Shown one piece after another: positions 22,020 through 32,249 of a stretch of DNA of 64,000 nt. The notes below the pieces were generated by a model, which saw only the letters and a list, made by a program, of their open reading frames with translations, was not told the origin of the DNA and did no database searches. The translations under genes were made by a program, and so were the position numbers. Source of the stretch: Agapetus fuscipes (taxonomy: Eukaryota; Arthropoda; Insecta; Trichoptera; Glossosomatidae); contig OX637340.1 in NCBI GenBank assembly GCA_951799405.1, positions 2,728,001 to 2,792,000 on the forward strand. The letters are read 5' to 3'. The stretch's first letter is position 1, and the number at the start of each line of letters is the position of its first letter.

Positions 22020-22165
22020 ATCAAGGTTGCAAAGCTGTATTCTTATTTATGATTTATCTTTCATGCACTTCTACAAGCATTGACGCGTAAGTCCGCACTT
22101 ACAAAATGAAACCCAAGCCTCAAAATAATATAAACTTGCAATTTTTCTCTAAAACATGATTAACA
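22020..22165 (-). mobile_element. LINE-A tail, degenerate
   Basis: GGTTGCAAAGCTGTATTC, then CTACAAGCATTGACGCGTAA, then GAAACCCAAGCCTCAAAATA on the plus strand: an old diverged copy. Confidence 0.5.
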
Positions 22166-22169
22166 AACT

Positions 22170-22410
22170 TCCTTGACTTATAGGTTGGTATGAGGCTGAC
22201 CACCCATACTGTAAAAAATGGTTCACTTTGCCAATGTCACTCCTGTGTCAGGGAAGGTCGGCAAAAGTTCTAGGGCTTATGTTCATTTGAGGTTTGGATT
22301 TTATTTGTAAGTACACATTCAGCATTTGTAAGCGCGAACTACACGTGTTTGTTTGCGGGCATGCATTTGAGAGCTATGAGTATATCCTTGCAACTTAGAA
22401 TATATATTAA
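22170..22410 (+). mobile_element. LINE-A tail
   Basis: CCTTGACTTATAGGTTGGTA to CCTTGCAACTTAGAATATAT; subgroup with GCGAACTACACGTGTTTG like the long LINE-A. Confidence 0.85.
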
Positions 22411-22414
22411 TATA

Positions 22415-23320
22415 GATTATAGATAGGCCTAACAGCAACAACTTCAATAATAAGTCAAAGAGTTAATAAAAATAATACATTTTTATAGGTGTATAAAACA
22501 ATAACAAATAGTTGTATCTATAAATAAAATAGTAAAAAAAATTAAAAGCTTCAACCACCAAGATTTTATTCATTCCTTACTTCAGTCATACTTCTTTCAT
22601 TTCAGACAAAGCAATAACCTTTTGCAAGCAACCTCTTTTTTATTCCGAACTATTCGAAGTAAATGCCCTGATTCATAAATAGGTTTTAATTTTTAATAAT
22701 TCAATTTTCCTTTATAAAAAAAAACAAGAGGTGACGTGTTCAACCATTCAAATGAATTTTCCAGAAATTGTCGAGAAAGCGCATTTATTTATTTTTACTT
22801 TCATACTTCTAAATTCCCGGTACTACTTTCTCTACTTTTTGTTTTTTAATTTGTCCCTTACAAATTTCAATTCATTAAATTGCCATTGTTTTTAGGTTGT
22901 TGTGACATTTGAGCAACGTGTTTTTTATTTTTAACACTAGAACAACGATGGTGATTCCAGTGAAAGCGTACGTAACTTTTTTGTTTTTATTTTACGCAGG
23001 GCATTATTCCCTTTTTGTGCGCTTCTATAAAAGAAGCTTTCACGTTGTTCAAATGCGTCATCTTATGCTATTTCCATAATTGTGCTTTTTATTTTAATGT
23101 GCGAAGGCTGTGTAGGTACCTAACTACCTACCGATTGTATTTATGTTTTTCTAGAAATAAATCTTCCCACACGGGCCTTAAAAGTTTTTTTTTTATAAAA
23201 AAATCCTTATTTAGATTCTGACAAAGTCCTGATTTAATCGTGTTCCATTTTTCTGACTTCCTCAAAAAAAAAAAACTGAAAAATTTCATCGATAATTTTT
23301 TTTTTATTAAAAGAAAATAA
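22415..23320. other. unassigned
   Basis: 22555-22640 has weak similarity to the LINE-A RT C-terminus on the minus strand (ACTTCTTTCATTTCAGACAA, then AACCTTTTGCAAGCAACCTC). The rest is AT-rich without recognisable features. Confidence 0.4.
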
Positions 23321-23324
23321 ATTT

Positions 23325-23515
23325 GTGGAAAGGAATGCAATCCACCAACCTATTTTGCCTGGCCAGTTGTCTTCATGCGAAAACAGAAGCTTGTGTGCAT
23401 GCAACGGCATCTGTTGAACCAGGGTCGAAGTTTTCGTCGCGGGATTCGAACCAGCGTTATCCGGTTCCAAATAACCTGTCTTGATCCCCGCGGCCATAAC
23501 ACCGACTGTTGAATA
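23325..23515 (-). mobile_element. SINE H3, diverged
   Basis: On the plus strand, GGAATGCAATCCACCAACCT and TATTTTGCCTGGCCAG (3' block), then GGGATTCGAACCAGCG (B box), then CGGCCATAACACCGAC (head start). The centre is shortened. Confidence 0.7.
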
Positions 23516-23519
23516 AAAA

Positions 23520-23980
23520 GTTGATTCCAAAAAAAAACATAGTTATCAAACTGATAAGGAAACTAATATCTGTATAGTCAAGAGTCAATTTGTCAGAGAA
23601 CCTTTACATTACGTTTTTTTAAGATTAAAAAATAACTGTATGTGTTCGTCCTCAATTAGATGACACATACATATTTTAAATCAAAAGAAAAATGATCTTC
23701 TGTATTATTATTATAATAATATTATTATTATACATGATTTATTTACTTTATTTTATTTTAATCTTACCTCAAAAGGTGTCCTTTTATCTAATGACACCAC
23801 ATCCTCGTCGTGATAAGTTTTGAGCGTAGATTCGACCACAAAACTAAAATTAAAAATATTTATATTTTTCACAAATACCTTTATTAATGCGGTCAAACTC
23901 ACACCAGAAAATTCGAATAAAAGTACTTTCGAAACAACATATTTTTGGTTGCCATTTTCAGTTGTTGAAAGAAAATACTT
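23520..23980. other. unassigned
   Basis: AT-rich with an (ATT/AAT)n-like patch near 23705-23730; nothing else recognised. Confidence 0.4.
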
Positions 23981-23984
23981 TAAT

Positions 23985-24150
23985 CTTTAATCTAAGTTGC
24001 AAGGATATATTAACATTCAAAGCTCATATCAAATGCATGCCCAAAAACAAACGCGCTTGCAAATGCTGAATGTGTACCTACAAATTAAAATCCAAACCTC
24101 AAATGAACATAAACGTAAGTTTTGCCGAACTTCCCTGAACAGGGGGGGGC
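23985..24150 (-). mobile_element. LINE-A tail, partial
   Basis: AATCTAAGTTGCAAGGATAT to CTTCCCTGAACAGGGG on the plus strand; joins a LINE-B fragment. Confidence 0.75.
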
Positions 24151-24164
24151 ATCGATTTTAACTG

Positions 24165-24430
24165 TAACTCTGTAACTCTGTCGCCATTCCGCTAGGGGTG
24201 GCCAGAGCCTCTGCAGAGTTGCCTCCATTTTTTCCTATCCTTACATACCTCTTTCAATTCATTCATATCCATCACCTTTTTCATGCATTTTCTTCTTTTA
24301 CGCTCACTTTGTATATCCCATTCTTTCACAATCTCCTCAATCTGATCACTCCATACTTTTCTCGGTCGTCCCTTCCCTCTTTTTCCTTTCACACTTTCTT
24401 TGTATACATACTTTGTCAGTCTATCATCGT
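24165..24430 (-). pseudogene. LINE-B C-terminal fragment
   Basis: The minus strand encodes MKGKRGKGRPRKVWSDQIEE (from 24392), then KEWDIQSERKRRKCMKKVMD and a W-R-Q-L-C-R-G-S-G-H-P end. This is a 66-codon open remnant of an RTE-like RT, about a tenth of the family's length. Confidence 0.8.
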
Positions 24431-24520
24431 AGTCAGTCTATAACGTAGTATAAAATTTGAGTTTTAACTAATAATTTAAAAATAAAACACAAAAAATTTC
24501 TTCATTTCTACTTGATTTAT

Positions 24521-24567
24521 TTTCTCGAGCGTTTTCGGTGCTATCACACCATTATCAAGAATATTTA
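24521..24567 (-). ncRNA. hammerhead-like motif, weak (subfamily 1)
   Basis: Minus strand: TTGATAA in place of CUGANGA (two changes), stem II GGTG/CACC, GAA, then AACGCT, then CGAG. AATAAA follows. It is homologous to better copies but the core is damaged. Confidence 0.45.
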
Positions 24568-24855
24568 TTTTATGTTTTCCATTTCGAAATAAGTAGATTT
24601 TCAGCAAATGAAGCCTCTTTTCGTACTTTATACATTAAATGTGATTTATTTTTCAAAGAGATACAACAAATCGTAGAACTACTTATGTGCGTACATACGC
24701 ATTGAATCTATAGACTTCTCGGTTGGGAATGTGTCCACGGAGCAAGGATAAAACACGATATATCTCCAGGTGATTTCCCTCGGGGTGGGCGATGCAAACG
24801 CAAGACAACGCAACAGGTCGAATAAATAGACGCGGAGGGTTAGACGCTCACAGTG

Positions 24856-25133
24856 CTATTCTTACACATTTTGGTCATCCGTTGAGCCCACGCTTTGACA
24901 AACTAATGATGCTAGAAGTCTTCATCACTATGGTAATTCTTCCCTTCCGACTATCGGTAATATTTGTATGAAGACCTGTCAATCCAAGATGATTGAAAGA
25001 GCTGATTAGTCTTCATACAAATATTACCAAAATTCGGTAGGTAAGAATAACCGTGGTGATGAGACTTCCAGCCCAGGCAATATTAGTTTGTCAAAGCGTG
25101 GGCTCAACGGACGACCAAAATGTCTAAGAATAG
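24856..25133. mobile_element. foldback MITE-F with ~125-bp arms
   Basis: Long inverted arms (24856-24990 and about 25010-25133) begin CTATTCTTAC and share GGTCNTCCGTTGAGCCCACG and GGTAATATTTGTATGAAGAC. The ~20-30-bp centre is CTGTCAATCCAAGATGATTG-like. A shorter-armed relative is at 43176-43345. No coding sequence; target duplication not identified. Confidence 0.85.
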
Positions 25134-25139
25134 TAACGA

Positions 25140-25505
25140 TTGAGTATAACATAGAGGAGCAGAAACTAACTTACTGCATTGACACATACTGTAGCGTACA
25201 TTTTTCTCAGGCGTTGCAGTGGTGAAGTCATAAAAAACATGTTTTTACGTGTCAAATCCTATGTTTTCTTGCTTCCCTCATTTTGTGTTTTGAAACCCAA
25301 TTATAACACGTTACATAATGTCGTACAATAATACCTTTTTCTTTTATGATTAATCCATTTTATCGATCACAAAATTTATAAGGCATCCGTTCTATGTTCG
25401 GACTGGTTCGGATATAGTACGCACGCGGCAATGCTGCCACCTTTCTAGAAACATTTTTAAAATTACAGTTTATTTGTGCAAATGGAAATGCAACTGTGAA
25501 GTTCT
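25140..25505. other. unassigned
   Basis: No gene or element recognised. Confidence 0.4.
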
Positions 25506-25519
25506 TTGATGCTGGAATG

Positions 25520-25600
25520 ATGTTTTCCGGGATCTGTTGCCGTGGTCAATGGGAGCTGGAGCTTCCGGACGTTTCGCCCATTTCTACGATGGGCTTTTTC
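25520..25600 (-). ncRNA. hammerhead-element relic (subfamily 2, 5' end cut)
   Basis: On the minus strand, stem II GCCCAT/ATGGGC with loop CGTAGAA, GAAACGTC and GGAAGCTCCAGCTCCC are intact. The CUGANGA core is truncated to AGAAAAA at 25597-25601, so it cannot be active. The flank TTTTCCGGGATCTGTTGCCG matches 12425-12592. Confidence 0.6.
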
Positions 25601-25614
25601 TAACCTATCTAATC

Positions 25615-25955
25615 TAGTCCGGTCGATAGCTCAGGTGGTAGAGTGCTTGCATTCCATGCCAAAAGCTCGGGTTCGAATCCCACCGAGGGTGTCAGAAATG
25701 ATTTCCCGTTTCGGTGTTTATTTCAAACCCCAAAATAAAAAACCGGCAAGGTTTACTCAGCCTTCACAAGAAATGAGTACCAGCACTCTCGGGAGCTGGG
25801 AAACCTCCACTTCAACTGAAGTGGTTGGCGTAAGGCCGGCCCCCTTACCTGTAAAAATAAATAGGTTCAACTCGCCACATGCGACCCCTTCGGGCATAAC
25901 GCGGCAAGAAGTTACACTATATGTGTAGCTTAGTTGCGTTTTTTTTTTGCGTTTT
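25615..25955 (+). mobile_element. tRNA-derived SINE, head H2 with tail T-B, full length
   Basis: CCGGTCGATAGCTCAGGTGG (A box) and GGGTTCGAATCCCACCGAGG (B box) lead to TTTCCCGTTTCGGTG, then CTCGGGAGCTGGGAAACCTC, then GCGACCCCTTCGGGCATAAC, then ACACTATATGTGTAGCTTAG. It is the best complete reference for the H2/T-B family. Confidence 0.9.
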
Positions 25956-25964
25956 TGCGTTAAC

Positions 25965-26400
25965 TAATCTAAGTTGCAAAATAGATGTAACATTAGAGAT
26001 TCACATTATATGCATTTTCACTAAACAGACACAATATGCTCAAACCCTCCTCGTACCCGTCCTGTATATATGTGTCAGAAAGACCTACAGCACATGGACG
26101 CTCATACAAATCTATATATTTTCTCAAGTGGCGGAAGCCTTCCCGTGAAGTAAAAGCAACGGCACGACAAAACAAGAACCTCTAGGTCAGAGGCGTGCCC
26201 ATGATTTTAAAAGTAAAACGTACAAGTTTGCGCTTAAACATGCCGCATGTGGCCCTACAATATAAAAACCCGAATCTCAAATTAACGTACACCCTGTAAC
26301 TCCTGCCGACCTTCCCTGAAACGGGGGTGACATTGGCAAAGTGAACCATTTTCTACAGCATGGGTGGTCAGCCGAATACCTACCTATAAGTCAAGGAACA
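25965..26400 (-). mobile_element. LINE-A tail carrying a ~180-bp insertion
   Basis: The tail begins CTAATCTAAGTTGCAAAATA, is broken inside the AAACAGACAC/ACGTACAAG block by unrelated sequence (about 26034-26215), and resumes to the reverse complement of CCTTGACTTATAGGTAGG. The insert is not in the family consensus. Confidence 0.8.
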
Positions 26401-26454
26401 TACACAACTGATATAAAATCTGATATACAATAATTTATATTTACCATTTTTTGC

Positions 26455-26700
26455 TCCTTGACTGATAGGTTGGTACGAGGCTGACCACCCGTGCTGTAAA
26501 AATCGGTTCACTTTTCCCAATGCCACCCCGGTTCAGGGAACGGCGGCAGGAGTTGCAAGGCTTATGTCCATGTGAGGTTTTCTTTATTTGGATGCACACA
26601 TGCAGAATGTGTAGGCGCGAACCTACATGTGCCTGTCTGTAGGCATGCATTTCATATGAGCCTTAAATGCTTACATATCCTTGCAGCTTAGATTAGGTAT
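26455..26700 (+). mobile_element. LINE-A tail
   Basis: CCTTGACTGATAGGTTGGTA to TGCAGCTTAGATTAGGTATA; closest to the inverted copy at 19370-19625. Confidence 0.85.
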
Positions 26701-27112
26701 AGATTATAGATTATAGACCAAGAAGTGTACAAACATGTCCATTGGTTTTTTTAGACTGCTATCTGAAGATGACAGCTACACATTTGTACTCTTTGCGTAT
26801 TGAATTCATCCCTTATTTCAAACCTCGTGTCATGACGTATACGCGCCTTCATACAAAACCAGATTCAATGAAATAGTTCTCAATGAACGTAAACATAATA
26901 TTGTGTTTATTATTTATATCTCAGCAATTAAAGTGAGCCTGTGCTTGCAAATGTTTAACGTAAATGTTTGTGCATTCGATTTTATGACGTAGGTATGTTT
27001 TGCAATTTTATTTGTTGGTTATTTATATGATTGACATTTACAATTTTAAACATTTCAACATGCATTTATGGTTTACATTTGTACACGTATTAAAGTGTAG
27101 GACCCCTGAAAC

Positions 27113-27290
27113 CCCTGTTTCAGGGAAGGTCGGCAAGAGTTGCAGGGCTTATGTTCATTTGACATTGGGTTTTTTTATTGTCGGTCCACATGCGGCATGT
27201 GTGATCGCGAAATTATGCGTGTCTGCTTGTGGGACTGCATTTAACATGTATCTCAAATGATACATATCTTTGCAATTTCGATTCAAATTT
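27113..27290 (+). mobile_element. LINE-A tail, 5' part missing
   Basis: CCCCTGTTTCAGGGAAGGTC to ATCTTTGCAATTTCGATTCA. Confidence 0.75.
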
Positions 27291-27294
27291 AGAT

Positions 27295-28700
27295 CGTTGA
27301 ATGAAAACATTTAAATTTATTACATCGTGATTTTTTTTACATCTTTGAATGTAACAGTGATTCCTTGTACCTACTAATGGCATCGATCTAGATTCTAGAA
27401 GATCTATTTAACAATAAAATATCGGTGCTGAAATTATCAGTAGTTTCGGCTGGGACATGTAAACGGACGGAAGGTTCGACAAATTAGGTTATTTTACATA
27501 TCCTGGTGCAGGACAACTGTTTTTTGTCGAAAATTCTTTTTTTTTCTCCGACGATTACAAGAAAAAATAAAACTTTCCACACGATTGACATAAGTGCGTC
27601 CTTTTCATTCAGTAAAAATTCGCTATGCTAACGTTGAAAGTGTCGGGCCTAAGTGTAAAAATTAAGTTTTCTGTACCCATAACATACTTCCCTGAAAACT
27701 ATACGAAATTGTATGGAAGATTTTGAGAAGCATAGATATTTTCAAGTCCCTCATTTGGATGATGAAGGAGATTTATTCTTTATGACGAAGCAAGATAAGC
27801 TTGACCAAAAAGGCAAATTGTCCTCCTCTTTCCGTAGCATATTTTCTTTACATTCCAGCTTATATATTTTGTCAGAAGAATGTTTTTGTTTTGAAATGTC
27901 GTAAGATCTTTGCGTACTACGTGCATGTTGTGATGCAAGGATTGTTTTGGTCGTAAGTCATTTGTATGTTGTTGAAACCGCGGGCGTAGTACTCCAATCT
28001 CTCGCATCCTCTCCCATTCTCACATCTCTCCTCTCTCCTTTCTTCGGGCGTCTTCTCCCGTTCTCTCTTCCTTCTCCTCGCATGCTCTGCTCTCTCCTTT
28101 CACCTCCCACTCTCTCCCGTTGTCTCCTAGCGCCTACGCCAATGTTGTTTATTATGACGCAGCACTCAGCCTGTTAGTAAACAAACACTGCCCCTTTCTC
28201 AATCCATAATGAGGAGTCTGGAGACTTGGATGTACCCGCTACATGTCCTCAGTTTAATGTCAACCACAATTTAACTGCAGTGGTGAAATAAAACCTACAT
28301 AAGTTAGTGAATGCTCTAAGATGTAGAAAACTTACAGTGATATTAAAAAAAAAAAAAAACTTTTGGTAGCTGATCTACGGATCATTGATTTTTTGTATGG
28401 AAAATTTACTGGAGGCTTCAGATGAGCCATGGTTTTGCTGTTTGAGAATAGCACTGTTAGAATCTGGACTCTAAAATATGAAGAACATCCCTAGGTAGAC
28501 TTTAGAGAAGAATGGTTCAATATGTATTTTAAGAAAGAAAGAAGTCTGCAAGGAGAAAAACGGAAGAACGGTAGAGCTACATCTAAAAGGAATTGTTATC
28601 AGATTGGCTGTATTTTTCGAGACATTCTGATTGTTAAATTAAATAAAGGAAAATTCAACATTACATCAAAATAGATCGTTTGTTTAACAAGTAGTAGTTT
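27295..28700. other. unassigned; contains a pyrimidine-rich tract
   Basis: 27995-28140 is strongly C/T-rich (CTCTCCTTTCTTC-like). No gene or transposon was recognised. The two opposite frames at 27713-28007 are mutual shadows without motifs. Confidence 0.4.
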
Positions 28701-28705
28701 AGGGA

Positions 28706-28945
28706 TTTGCTGATAGGTTGGTATGAGGCTAACCCCCCGTGCTGTAAAAACAGGTTCACTTTTGCCACTGCCACCCCGGTTTCAGGGAAATGCGGCAGGA
28801 ATTGCAAGGTTTATGTTCATGTGAGGTTTTGTTTATTTGTATGCACACATGCAGAATGTGTAGGTTCGAACCTACATGTGCTGGCTGTGGGCATGCATTT
28901 AATATGAGCCTTAAACGTTAACATATATATGCAGCTTAGATTATT
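28706..28945 (+). mobile_element. LINE-A tail
   Basis: TTGCTGATAGGTTGGTATGA to ATGCAGCTTAGATTATTGCA. Confidence 0.8.
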
Positions 28946-29017
28946 GCAACTAGTTGCATTTTAGATTATTATATAACTAAAAAAAAACATATTTAAGAGA
29001 ATCGTGCTGAGAAGAGC

Positions 29018-29098
29018 AACTTGCAACTCCTTCTAATATTCCCTGAAACATTGGTGGCATTGGCAAACTGAATCATTGCTTACAGAATGGCTAATCAG
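29018..29098 (-). mobile_element. LINE-A tail fragment, degenerate
   Basis: GCAACTCCTTCTAATATTCC, then GGTGGCATTGGCAAACTGAA on the plus strand. Confidence 0.5.
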
Positions 29099-29206
29099 AT
29101 CATAATGTTTTACACGATTATCGTCGATACTTCGATGGAAGTGGAACTGATAGAAAAAGAATAGAGTTTACTGGAGAGTTGCATTCTGGGATCTGTGGCA
29201 GCTGAA

Positions 29207-29254
29207 GCCTCCGTACGTTTCGCCCATGTCTACGATGGGCTCTTCAACGTGAAG
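29207..29254 (-). ncRNA. hammerhead ribozyme-like motif (subfamily 2)
   Basis: Minus strand: CCTTCACG stem I strand, core TTGAAGA (first base changed from C), stem II GCCCAT/ATGGGC directly abutting the core, GAA, loopless ACGT, then A at the cleavage position and CGGAGG pairing back to stem I. Confidence 0.6.
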
Positions 29255-29345
29255 GTAAATTGATGAAGATGATGTTGATGAAACTGTGATAGCATAGAGC
29301 TTAACAATTAAAAAAAAAACAATCTTTAATTTATTTAAAAATAAC

Positions 29346-29385
29346 TGCTCTTGATGATGCCTTTTCAGGCGCAAATATTCGAGCA
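29346..29385 (+). ncRNA. hammerhead-like motif, damaged (subfamily 1)
   Basis: Stem I TGCTC/GAGCA and stem II GCCT/AGGC with loop TTTC are intact, but the core is TTGATGA and GCA replaces GAA. A-rich sequence with AATAAA follows, as in the 7494-7533 copy, its closest relative. Confidence 0.55.
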
Positions 29386-29389
29386 TAAA

Positions 29390-29865
29390 ATAAATTAAAA
29401 CAAAAAATAGAGATATTAAAACTGTGTTTTTTTTTTTTAAAATACAATGGACTTTCACAGTGTGAACCACCAAACCCTTACAAATATCTGTTTTCATACT
29501 TTATTTTAACGGTTGCGTTTAAGCGTAGACTTTTATTCTTGTGCTACGAGCATCTACGGTTTTACTACATTTATAATTGTCTACGATTGTATCACGGCAA
29601 GAGAGGGGAACAGTGGGTTGTGTGTGCCAAAGCTTGCGCCGTTCCTGAAATACGCTGGTCTCTTTTCATGAATGAACGTTCGTGGCCACGTGCTAGGAAT
29701 AGGGGTGGGGGAGGGAGGGGGAGGCGCACCACCCCAACCACCCCTCGAAAACAAGCCTTTACACGTGTCATATAAAAAATAGAAAAAAATCCCATGGAAA
29801 CACTTTCGTAATAGTATTCATTGATAAGCATTTACTTAGCAAACCCCTTCTAATCTAAACTCATC
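29390..29865. other. unassigned; G-quadruplex-prone run
   Basis: 29697-29727 carries GGGGTGGGGGAGGGAGGGGG, four G runs of three or more on the plus strand. The surrounding 29590-29760 is GC-richer than average. No gene recognised. Confidence 0.4.
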
Positions 29866-29869
29866 AAGA

Positions 29870-30075
29870 AATGTAACATTAGGGATTCACATCACATGCA
29901 TTCTTACAAGCAGACACGTACAAGTTCGCGCTTGTACATGCCGCATGTGAACCTACAACATAAAAACCAAATCTCAAATGGACATACACCCTGCAAACTC
30001 CTGAAACAGGGAATGCAGGGCGACCACTGAAACAGGGGTAACATTGGCAAATTGAACCATTTTCTTCAGTATGAG
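29870..30075 (-). mobile_element. LINE-A tail
   Basis: AGAAATGTAACATTAGGGAT to AGGGGTAACATTGGCAAATT on the plus strand, with a short internal duplication around 30000-30040 (GAAACAGGG occurs twice). Confidence 0.75.
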
Positions 30076-30124
30076 TAGTAATGTGATGAAAAAAGAAATT
30101 ACATCTCTAGTCTTGTCTTATCTT

Positions 30125-30195
30125 GTATCCTGCCGCCATTCTTCTAGGGGTGGCTGGTACCTCCACACAAGTGCCTCCACTTGACTCTGTACTTT
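30125..30195 (-). pseudogene. LINE-B 3' end, left side of jockey insertion
   Basis: CCGCCATTCTTCTAGGGGTG on the plus strand matches the LINE-B C-terminal/3' region. The fragment is separated from 32250-32790 by the inserted jockey-type element. Confidence 0.65.
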
Positions 30196-32245
30196 TTTTA
30201 TTTATTTATTTATTAAGAGGTGCAATACAGACAATTGGTACATATAAACAATAAAAAAATAAAAATAATAAGCAACAGTAACACAAATAACCAATCATCC
30301 AAACTATGCACACTACATCAATAGACACAAGCATACATCTTCACACAAACATCACGCAGGCAATCACAGCTATACAACACTACAAGCATACACAGCATTC
30401 ACACCATTACAATATTTCTTTAAAATAAATCTAATACACACATAAATTTGTCACTTGCCCCCAAACAATTAAAAAAAAAGAACAAAAAAATAAATAAAAA
30501 TAAAATAAAAAATAAAAATAGAAAGTGAAAATGAAAAATAAAAAATAGAAAATAGAAAAATAGCCCGATACTCAACCCACCCCAGAAACAATATCAGATC
30601 CAAAAATAAGTAAACGTATTTGTTTTTTGAATTTATATTTAGTGGTCTCAAATAGTTCACACTGCGAAAAGCTCTTATTATAAACATCACACATTCTATA
30701 GGTTGGATTTCTCGAACCTGCAAAGGTATTGGTTTTATGGAGATAAAATGGAAAACAAGACCTAGTGAGATTAGGTAATCTAAAATTGATTTTATTTAAA
30801 ATATTGGGCGCGTCAAACTCAGATACACACACCTTTCTGAGATTACAAACATCTATCAAAGTTCTTCTTGATTCAAGTTTAGGTAGTGTTTCAAATAAAG
30901 TACTATTGGGGAGTCTTTTCTTCATCAATTTAATAAAACGTGTTTGAGTTCTTTCAATCTGATCAATATATTTCTTAAAATGTGGATTCCACACGGTCGA
31001 ACAGTATTCAAGCTTAGAACGAATAAGTGACATGTACAAAAACAAAGAAGATTCACCAAATTTGAAAGGTTTAGTAGTCCTCAAGATGAAACCCAGTAAT
31101 TTATTACTTTCCTCAGTGATTTTATTTACATGTTCGTCGAAGTTAAGTTTAGAATCAAATGTGATACCCAAATCCCTAATCCTATGAACCCTCAATAAAC
31201 TGTAGCCATTTATTTTGTAATTGTGGTCAATTTTCACTTTATTTTTTGTAAATGTAATTGAATTACACTTATTGAGGTTCAAAAACAAATTATTATTAAA
31301 ACAATAATCATGTAATCTATTTAAATCCTCATTAAGCAATTCACAGTCGTATGATGATCGAATTTGACGAAAAATTTTAAGATCATCTGCAAATAATAGG
31401 AACTCAGAATGTCTAAAGCAGCTACAAATATCATTAACGAATATAGTAAACAACAATGGACCCAAAACAGAGCCCTGTGGAACACCAGAAGTAATTACGA
31501 TGCTTTCCGATGAGTATCCATTTAGTTTGACAGTCATTAGTCTATTAGAAATATAAGATGAAATCCATCTCAAAAGGCTTCCATGTATACCATGAGTTTC
31601 CAACTTTCTCAATAATATACGATGATCAACTTTGTCGAAAGCCTTTTGGAAATCTGTATATATTGCATCTACCTGAACTCGACCGTCCAACGCAGAAAAC
31701 AGATAGTCACAGTATGAGATAAGATTAGTGACCGTCGATCTACCTCGTATAAAACCATGCTGTTCAATCAGCAGATACGGCTTAAGAAAGAATGTCATTT
31801 GTTCTCTAACAATAGATTCGAAAATCTTTGATATGGAAGATAAAATTGATATAGGCCTATAATTCCTTACGTCTGATCTGTCACCTGACTTGTACAAAGG
31901 AGTCACATTAGCTGCTTTCCATTTACGTGGAAAATAGCCTTCATCGATACTTTTTTTAAATATAATATATAAAGGCTTAACAATATGACTAGCACATCTT
32001 TTCAAGAAAATTGGAGCAATTCTGTCTGGGCCAACACCCTTTGTTTCATCAACATTAGATAAAATTTTGTAAATTTCAGATTTAAGAATTTTGATAGAAG
32101 AAAGACACGAATTAGTGCCTGTTGGTTGAAAATCGATTGAAGTTTGGTCGGGTAAATCGTTTGGCGAAAAAACAGAGCTAAAAAAAGCAGAGAATAAATT
32201 TGCTATACCCTCCGGTTCATTGCAAGTCAAATCACCATTGTTCAT
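30196..32245 (-). mobile_element. jockey-type LINE inserted in LINE-B
   Basis: On the minus strand this is a 5'-truncated non-LTR retrotransposon with a long RT frame, about 375 bp of 3' UTR, and an AATAAATAAATAAATAAAAA-like tail (plus strand TTTATTTATTTATT at about 30199-30213). LINE-B sequence lies on both sides. No clean target duplication was identified at the junctions. Confidence 0.85.
30572..32245 (-). CDS. jockey/CR1-group reverse transcriptase, 5'-truncated
   Basis: The open frame extends to 32461, but its first ~72 codons belong to the host LINE-B (KKVYKGNVIGKRGRGRPRK); the jockey part starts near KIMNNGDLTCN. RT motifs follow in order: AANVTPLYKSGDRSDVRNYR, RPISILSSISKIFE, catalytic YTDFQKAFDKVDH (about codon 269 of the long frame), SGVPQGSVLGPLLFTIFVND, and FADD at about 356-359. 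A C-terminal YCSTVWNPHFKKYIDQIERT block is typical of this group. No endonuclease domain remains. There is no internal stop over ~558 codons, so the insertion is fairly young. The fusion frame is accidental. Confidence 0.88.
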   Translation of the reverse strand: MNNGDLTCNEPEGIANLFSAFFSSVFSPNDLPDQTSIDFQPTGTNSCLSSIKILKSEIYKILSNVDETKGVGPDRIAPIFLKRCASHIVKPLYIIFKKSIDEGYFPRKWKAANVTPLYKSGDRSDVRNYRPISILSSISKIFESIVREQMTFFLKPYLLIEQHGFIRGRSTVTNLISYCDYLFSALDGRVQVDAIYTDFQKAFDKVDHRILLRKLETHGIHGSLLRWISSYISNRLMTVKLNGYSSESIVITSGVPQGSVLGPLLFTIFVNDICSCFRHSEFLLFADDLKIFRQIRSSYDCELLNEDLNRLHDYCFNNNLFLNLNKCNSITFTKNKVKIDHNYKINGYSLLRVHRIRDLGITFDSKLNFDEHVNKITEESNKLLGFILRTTKPFKFGESSLFLYMSLIRSKLEYCSTVWNPHFKKYIDQIERTQTRFIKLMKKRLPNSTLFETLPKLESRRTLIDVCNLRKVCVSEFDAPNILNKINFRLPNLTRSCFPFYLHKTNTFAGSRNPTYRMCDVYNKSFSQCELFETTKYKFKKQIRLLIFGSDIVSGVG

Positions 32246-32249
32246 AATC

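Noticed and set aside
27995..28140. Pyrimidine-rich tract as a promoter or splice signal
   Set aside because: No gene structure around it; composition alone is not enough.
30469..30723. Small hydrophobic frame downstream of the jockey RT
   Set aside because: Low-complexity AT-rich 3' UTR of the element.
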